Below are positions 58,030 to 64,000 of a stretch of DNA of 64,000 nt, in pieces. Each line of letters opens with the position of its first letter. Within the stretch, counting starts at the first letter, position 1. Location: positions 47,324,276 through 47,388,275 of the forward strand of contig NC_087069.1 in NCBI RefSeq assembly GCF_963678635.1, in the 5' to 3' direction. The position numbers and the translations under genes are program-made. The notes beneath the pieces were generated by a model. The model was given only the letters and a program-made list of their open reading frames with translations. It searched no databases and had not been told where the DNA came from. The DNA comes from Symsagittifera roscoffensis. Taxonomy: Eukaryota > Xenacoelomorpha > Acoela > Convolutidae.

Positions 58030-59787
58030 CTACAATACAACAGCTTTTGTTACTTTTCTACAATCAGGGTTAGCTTCTCTGTATATTTCTGCGCGTATAC
58101 TTCTTGACTGCAGAAGATGAGAAGTCGTCACTTTTGTGACTTTTTCTTGTGACATTTGGTTAGATTCGCTAGCGCAAACTCGTTTCTGCTTGCATGTCAT
58201 CTCCAGAATAAAACAAAAAAACTGGAGAACAACAAGAGCTTCGCCAAAAAAGAGAATACCAGTCAAGCCGTCTTCAATTTTCGACACAACTGCGGTCTTA
58301 CAGCCTGCATCAAAAATACCATATGTGCCTTCGCCCAAAACATCACAATTTGGGAAATCAGGTTTGCAACATGATGATGGAATCAGTCCTGTAACGTTGC
58401 ACCAGTCCGTATAATTGTTGATTCCACAACACCCAAACTTATGTTGGAAATTATCCCAGGCAGTCCCGTTATTTTCTCTGTAGTTGTTTATTGAATCTTT
58501 AAGCCAGCCTTCGACTCTCTCCTCGAAATAAGTTCCGCGTTTCAGATAAAGAGCTAGCAAAACAATTTGAAGAGCAATAGAAATTATATGCTGGATTAAT
58601 GTCAATCCGATTATGACTAAGGATTTTCCGCGAACAAAACATGCATAAAAATCCAGAGCGAGTGTTGTATAAACCACAAAACTGAAAATGGTCGCCACGA
58701 TACAGGCGATGAATCTCATTTCGTCCACCATGTGTTTGATATCCTCGATCAAACCGTTCTCGATTACACACCAGACAAGAACTAGTAACATTGTAACAAG
58801 GACTCCTTTGCCCCATCGAGTCATGATTTTGATTTCAGTACTCATGTCTAAGGCACCGTTGTCTTTTTCAATTTTTGTGGTGTAAGGTATGATGCAAATA
58901 AGAGGGTAGATCAGTGGGAACAGAATCAGAAAGCCATTAGAAACAAGTAGGAAACTAAACATAAGCAATTCAAATTTGTATGGATCGGTGCTATTTTTTC
59001 TTTTGTTTTGTTCTTGTTTTATGAAAAAACAATAGAAAACCCAAAAAATAGGCAAGAGCTGGATTGATGCCACAATAAATCCAGCATAGAGTACATTACG
59101 TTTATAATCCTGGATTCCCGATTCTAACGAAGATTGACAGCCCACTTCATAGACTTGCCCAGAAATCTCGTCTGAGTTGCAATGGGGGAAGTCTGGCCCG
59201 CAACAAATTGACTCTCTAGAGCGGTTTCGGGCACAATCCGGAAACTCAGGCTTGCAGCATGACGGCGGTATTTTCAAATCGCCATTTTCCGACAAATCTG
59301 TGTAGTTGCTCACACCGCAGCAGTTATGTCGAATTTGATATACATTCCATGATTGAGGTAGCAAAGGCATGGTATCGGTCAAAAACTGTTCGAATTTTTC
59401 ATGATCAACTTCAAACGTTTTCTGCATGAACCAGAAGATTAAATATATCTCGAATAATACTCCAAGTGCCTGAAGAACGCTAAACACAAACGGGTATGTC
59501 TTATTTTCCCCATATATTGCACCAATCCATCCAACCACAGAAAACCAGAGAATGGTTCCTATTATAGTTGGTGTGACAATTAATACATTTGGAGCGTACT
59601 CTAAAAAATTATCATCAATTACAAATACAGATAAATCTGACGCGAGACCAAGAATAAAGTAAAGACAAACGGCTAAAACACCGGAGGGAAACAAACAAAA
59701 AATAAAAGCAACGAAAAGTAATACTGCGTACAAGAAACACCAATTGAAAAATGTAACACTATCTCTCACACGTTTACAAATTTTCAT
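58030..59787 (-). CDS. Intronless double tetraspanin-like membrane protein, 585 aa
   Basis: A single uninterrupted minus-strand frame from ATG 59,787 to TAG 58,030. The frame is open further upstream to 59,850 but without an ATG. It holds two tetraspanin-like units. Unit 1 has hydrophobic helices at about 13-35, 36-58, 68-92 and 98-121, a large extracellular loop with CCG at 156-158, PPSCC at 174-178, a second CCG at 195-197 and GC at 216-217, then a helix at about 232-256. Unit 2 has helices at about 272-300, 327-346, 358-385 and 388-414, a loop with CCG at 453-455, PSSCC at 470-474 and GC at 495-496, then a helix at about 508-530 and a polar tail. CCG plus further paired cysteines define tetraspanin loops. 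Tetraspanins organise membrane microdomains; the specific role here is unknown. The lack of introns, unlike its neighbours, could mean retrocopy origin. Confidence 0.85.
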   Translation of the reverse strand: MKICKRVRDSVTFFNWCFLYAVLLFVAFIFCLFPSGVLAVCLYFILGLASDLSVFVIDDNFLEYAPNVLIVTPTIIGTILWFSVVGWIGAIYGENKTYPFVFSVLQALGVLFEIYLIFWFMQKTFEVDHEKFEQFLTDTMPLLPQSWNVYQIRHNCCGVSNYTDLSENGDLKIPPSCCKPEFPDCARNRSRESICCGPDFPHCNSDEISGQVYEVGCQSSLESGIQDYKRNVLYAGFIVASIQLLPIFWVFYCFFIKQEQNKRKNSTDPYKFELLMFSFLLVSNGFLILFPLIYPLICIIPYTTKIEKDNGALDMSTEIKIMTRWGKGVLVTMLLVLVWCVIENGLIEDIKHMVDEMRFIACIVATIFSFVVYTTLALDFYACFVRGKSLVIIGLTLIQHIISIALQIVLLALYLKRGTYFEERVEGWLKDSINNYRENNGTAWDNFQHKFGCCGINNYTDWCNVTGLIPSSCCKPDFPNCDVLGEGTYGIFDAGCKTAVVSKIEDGLTGILFFGEALVVLQFFCFILEMTCKQKRVCASESNQMSQEKVTKVTTSHLLQSRSIRAEIYREANPDCRKVTKAVVL

Positions 59788-59789
59788 AA

Positions 59790-61015
59790 CTAGAAAAGGT
59801 TTAGTACTTTTACAAGCAATGGTAAAACAGAAGCAAAGTTTTACCAACAAGTATGATTATAAGTTGAGATGAATTAAGTTGGGTTAAGATCCAAATAGTA
59901 AGCGCTCATATAGTACTCAAACCAGAGGAAATTTATCTGAATTGTCAAAATGGATAAAACGGTTTGTAATAAATTAGTTGAGAGCAAACGTATTTAAAAA
60001 TTTATTCTTGCTGTAATCAGCCTGTGAAAAACCAGCAAACATGGTGGTTTGAAAAAACAGGCTACACAATGAAACACAAAACACACAACTGACAAAAAAT
60101 CTCAGTAAACTAAGACAGTTGTTAGATAGGATAAAAAACAGTCAGTAAAATCAAAACTGAATGCTTTCTTTTTGGTGGTATACGAGAAATGAATGCTTTC
60201 TTTTCAGTAAAATACAATGAAGATGAAAACGCAAATGCAAATGTGTGCTTTTGTCTGTTTTTTTCATACGCTTTTGTGATTCCCTCTTTTTTCTCAGTTT
60301 TTTCAGCTTTTTCCTTCTGCGATATTTTTATGCTTTCTTTTCACGGATTTTCAAACACAGTTTTCGTGTTCATCGCTTTTTTGAGTAATAAAATCATAAA
60401 AACGTTGCTGCATCGAAGCAACTGCTTGATGAAATATAACAGAAAAATTACGAAGTAGACGTAAACGTTCCTGCATAAAAAAATTAGACAGTGCTTAACT
60501 GCTATATAGACAAGAAAGAAGCATAAAAATAACAAAACACCTGCTCGGTCAAATATCCCAAAATATAAAACGAAGGAGGCAGGTTATTTTCCACTTAATA
60601 AATGATACAATTGAATCGCTTTTTAGTTTTTGAATATTGTTTTTAATTTTCGTAAAATGCACCTTTAAAAAAATAGATGAACAATATACAAAAAACGACA
60701 GCCACAGGGAGAAAACATTCCATTGAAAAAAATAGCCTTTAGTTCCATATATGAATCTTTTTTCAAATGAATATATATTTTTTCAGTTTTCTCTACTTGT
60801 CTTGAAATTAGTCTTGTAAGAAATCAATTCATTGTTTGGCTGATTTATCATTTTCGGTGTACCTGATTTGTCATGGAAAAAAATAACAAGCCAAAACATG
60901 CCCGAAGAAAAATTTTCTCTTCTATTTTCTGAGCTTGGAACAAAAAGGATGTTTCCGGAGTTCCTATGATAAAGTTTTCAATCTTTAGTTGATTGCTGGG
61001 TAAAAGTTAAATAGT
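59790..61015. other. No recognised gene
   Basis: AT-rich DNA upstream of the minus-strand tetraspanin-like gene; its promoter should lie at the left side. A TTTCTTTTCAGT-type motif recurs near 60,165-60,205. No exon or clear element was seen. Confidence 0.4.
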
Positions 61016-61019
61016 AACC

Positions 61020-61120
61020 ATTACGAGGCCAAACTGTGCATTCTGTGAACCGTAACGGATTCTAGAGACTTTCAAACACCAAATTGTGCTTCTGCTCAGT
61101 GCACAGTTTGGCCTCGTAAT
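61020..61120. mobile_element. 101-bp MITE with perfect 21-bp TIRs (GAGGCCAAACTGTGCA family)
   Basis: The first and last 21 bases (61,020-61,040 and 61,100-61,120) are perfect inverted repeats starting ATTACGAGGCC, with a 59-bp interior. The ends match those of the 1.35-kb element at 12,437-13,785, so this is a minimal deletion derivative. No convincing target duplication was seen. Confidence 0.85.
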
Positions 61121-61397
61121 AACATAATTTTTAACAAATAAATCGAAACGAGATGAAATAAATTATTTAATCAAAGATACTGAAAATTAACGCATGATGT
61201 AAAATTAACGCGTGAGAAATTAACGTATGAGTAAATTAAAGCATACTGGAAAGTAACGCACGAGAGAGTTTTCATAGTTTTCATGATGTAAAAATTAAAG
61301 TCTATATAGAAAATGAAAATTGGAATCAAGTGACTCTTTTTTAAACAAAGTGCTATTTTCTAGTTTGCATATAAAAGCAGCTCTGTTTTTTTTCAAG

Positions 61398-61673
61398 GGG
61401 TTTTTGAACATTGGAGACCATCAGTGCGGCTGTCCCTGGCACCAACCCGGCGCCAGGTCTGGACAAGGGAACAAACATTTCAACAACTTGCAGGGATTGC
61501 CCTGAACACCCTGGAGACGTCTAAGAGTCCAACGCCGGTTTCCAATGAATTTTGCAAGAAATTAGAAATGGCGTTCATATTTGGGGCTTCAAAGTTAGAA
61601 AGGTTTTCAAATATGGTCAAAAACCAAAAATTGTCAAGGATATCCTCATATAAGAAAATCCAAAGTCTAATTG
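61398..61673 (+). CDS. Orphan candidate exon, unknown protein
   Basis: 276 nt bounded by a good acceptor (TTTTTTTTCAAG) and a good donor (GTAAGG), phase 1 at both ends. The open reading includes RQVWTREQTFQQLAGIALNT and ASKLERFSNMVKNQKLSRIS, with GC-rich, varied codons at its start, unlike the flanks. The frame also stays open past the donor to a stop near 61,742. I see no partner exons and recognise no family. It could belong to a gene extending outside the window or to a transposon. Confidence 0.4.
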
Positions 61674-61749
61674 GTAAGGATTTCATCAGATTCACTATTG
61701 AAAATAACGTTTGTATTTGTACCAGATCTTTGATAACACAATAGAACTT

Positions 61750-62060
61750 TGTGACTTTTGTAAATATTGGGATGAGCTCCTGCCATACTTAGACTAATCC
61801 TATCATTAAAAAAATTCATTGCTCCACTCAAATAAATTAATCTGATTCTTGATTTTTGGTGCAAATAAATTACTCTAGACAAAAAATTTTGTATGAATTT
61901 GTAGAATGGGTGATTCTATTGTACAGCGTACATGAACTTTTTCTTTGAACCTTGAACAAGCAAACTAAGAGTAGTAAGAGCTAATTTGTTGATGTAGTCT
62001 GTCAAGATCAGTAAATAATAGAGTAGTTAAGTTAAGATCGAACGAAACTTATATTTCAAA
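61750..62060. other. No recognised gene
   Basis: AT-rich sequence without an exon or repeat that I can identify. Confidence 0.4.
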
Positions 62061-64000
62061 TAGCGGGGATTTAATCCCCCGTTTTAGTGAAAATGAGTGG
62101 TGAAATATCCCCGGACAGCCCCCCCCCCCCCCCCCCAACTCGGGACCTACCCGGACGGACTTTACGAAATTTAGTGGAGTGATACTAGAGATGATTTGAC
62201 CCGGGCATGCAAAAAGCCGGACCCACCCGACATCCCGGGGCCGAGTGATAACGGTTCCCGGAAGTGCAAAAGCCCTCGCTGGAAATCCTTAACTATTGGT
62301 ACGATTGAGTTCATTTTAACGTATGTGTTAGCACTAGGTGAGGAAAACTTAAGTTTGAAGTTTCGGAACCCCAAGGTTACCCCGGCCCGATTTACGCCCT
62401 AAACAAACAAACCCCCACCCGACTTCCGGAGGCTAATTTCGACCTCCAGTGACCCTAGGGAGCTGAAGCTTACAAATATGATAGATAGTGACATGATCTT
62501 TTGTATATTAGGATGGTGACCCGATTGAGTGATATTGGCATGGGTTATTAGCACTTGGGAAAATTACCCCCTGGAGGTGTTAATAGGCAATTTGCTCAAA
62601 ATAATGAGCGAGGGCATATCGATTTTGTGGCACTAATGTGTAGTATGTCCCACCCCGGTAAAAAGGTCCCTAAAAGTTTTAGTTCCCAGTTGGCCCTTCG
62701 GGTGCGAATTGACCTTTTCCGGGAAAAATGATAACGGACCTTGAAAATTGAATAACTTAGGAAGTAATTGTCGGATATGGATGAAATTTGGTAGGCATGA
62801 CCCTCATATGACTCCGAATCAATTGTGGGAGAATTAACTCCGGTTGACCCCGGGGTGACTTTTAATTGATCGTTTGGTTTTTAGCCGCAAAACCCTAAAT
62901 TTAACACCGGAAAAGAGCTCAAATCATCTGTTTTGCAATTAGGGGGGCTAATTGACGATCTTATGGATCTGGAAACATTGATTTGCATGTATGTGGAATT
63001 GTATAGGCATTTCCCTGAAATCGGTGGAATATCTTGGCTTAATGTATAATGGTATATTGTTGAAACTATTAAGAGTGAGCTAAACAATCATTGGGTTCAA
63101 TTTGACTGGTGGAATGAACTATAAATAGAAATGCGTCAATGGCACAGAAAAGTAGTCACAAAAAAATTTAGCTAAATAGGCAAGGGAATAGGGAATTAAT
63201 TAATCTAAATGTTAGGATTGTACAGGATATTATATTGGCTTCTAGGGGATGTTTTATTGGCTCAATTGGACCCCAGTTAATGGAACGGCTTACCCCGAAG
63301 GGCAATTAAGTTGAATTTTGAATAGGTTATGTATCGGAATTTTTGGATTAAGATGAACGGCAAATTAAGTTCACAGGGATTGTATCCTAGTCATGGGAGA
63401 AGCGAAATGTTACGGGAAAACTAAATAAAATCCTTGGACATTTTGATATGTAAACATAGCTTGAATTAATTTGAAGTTGCACTTGTTATTTGCTTAGCAT
63501 AGCTTTGATTGGCATTTTGAACTTGGCATTTAAAGTAATGTGATCATGCTGGAATTAAGAACTTGAACGCTGCGTAGGAGGCAGTTAAGTAAATGTTAAG
63601 ACTTATACGGAATGTCGGATCTGTAACTAAAACTAGGAGTAAATAGACATAAGACGCGGATGTTTCGGGACGACGTTTAAGCGTCAGAACAATTTGGGCT
63701 ACAAGCTAAGGTAGTCGCTTGATTCTCAAAGTAAAGTGGGAACGCAAGCTGACGAAGACTAAGTGAGTCGCTTAGAAAAAGTTACAAAAACCTTAAAGGA
63801 ACAAATTCGTGAAAGTTGTTAATTTATCGGGTGAGGTGTTTTTTCTAGGTACTTTCGGGGATAAAGTATAGTTCAGAGGGATAACTGTGGAAAGATAGTG
63901 AAGAGTGGAATATTGATAAACTGTTGGAGGCGGTTAGTTGGTTATTAAGAATCGCAGAATCTTTTCCTTACTTGAATGATTAATTTATATTTCAGCCAGT
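62060..64000. other. Compositionally distinct edge region, possibly part of a large repeat
   Basis: From about 62,060 the text changes to less AT-rich DNA with runs of C (62,119-62,136), CCCCGGGG-type words and no open frames of note. A CTATAAATAG box at about 63,120 could be a TATA box. The flavour is similar to positions 1-530. It may be a non-coding part (such as an LTR or UTR) of a large element continuing beyond the window. I see no gene. Confidence 0.35.

Overview
The window looks like AT-rich, repeat-laden nuclear DNA of an invertebrate animal. The evidence is an intron-bearing Spinster-type transporter, a tetraspanin-like membrane protein, an RTE/CFDP2-type LINE, a Ty3/gypsy LTR element and many short inverted-repeat transposons. 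I cannot name the phylum or species from the sequence.

Layout. At 1-3.5 kb there are repeats, a 15-bp minisatellite and a degraded tRNA-like promoter. At 3.9-16.2 kb (minus) I reconstruct a six-exon gene for a putative secreted, partly coiled-coil protein of unknown family (340 codons before the stop). Its last three exons lie in a tandem array at 3,938-11,958, where exon 4 occurs three times, exon 5 five times and the terminal exon twice. At 16.3-27 kb there are AT-rich repeats, G- and C-rich tracts, MITEs and two orphan coding-like stretches. At 27.1-37.7 kb (minus) I reconstruct all nine exons of a Spinster-like major-facilitator transporter of 497 aa. At 37.7-45.8 kb there are MITEs, a strong foldback and decayed coding-like DNA. 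At 45.8-51.6 kb (minus) lies a broken Ty3/gypsy element with both LTRs, a target duplication and a tRNA-Ser-type primer site. At about 52.9-55.4 kb (plus) lies a decayed LINE. At 58.0-59.8 kb (minus) is an intronless gene with two tetraspanin-like units in one 585-aa chain. At 61.4-61.7 kb (plus) is an orphan candidate exon. The two window edges (1-530 and about 62,060-64,000) look compositionally different and hold no gene I can recognise.

Most interesting signal. Three introns in two unrelated genes lack a GT donor, judged from reading frame and, for Spinster, from family alignment. Each is bounded by a short direct repeat, and sequences just inside its two ends are inverted repeats able to pair. 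This resembles the non-conventional or transposon-derived introns known from euglenids and the larvacean Fritillaria, and sits beside ordinary GT-AG introns in the same genes. The second strong signal is that exons 4+5 of the secreted-protein gene form a phase 0-to-0 cassette of 129 nt (43 codons) repeated in tandem, so the protein could vary in length through splicing or copy number.

All exon joins were made by eye from frame, phase and splice motifs. No database search or transcript was available.
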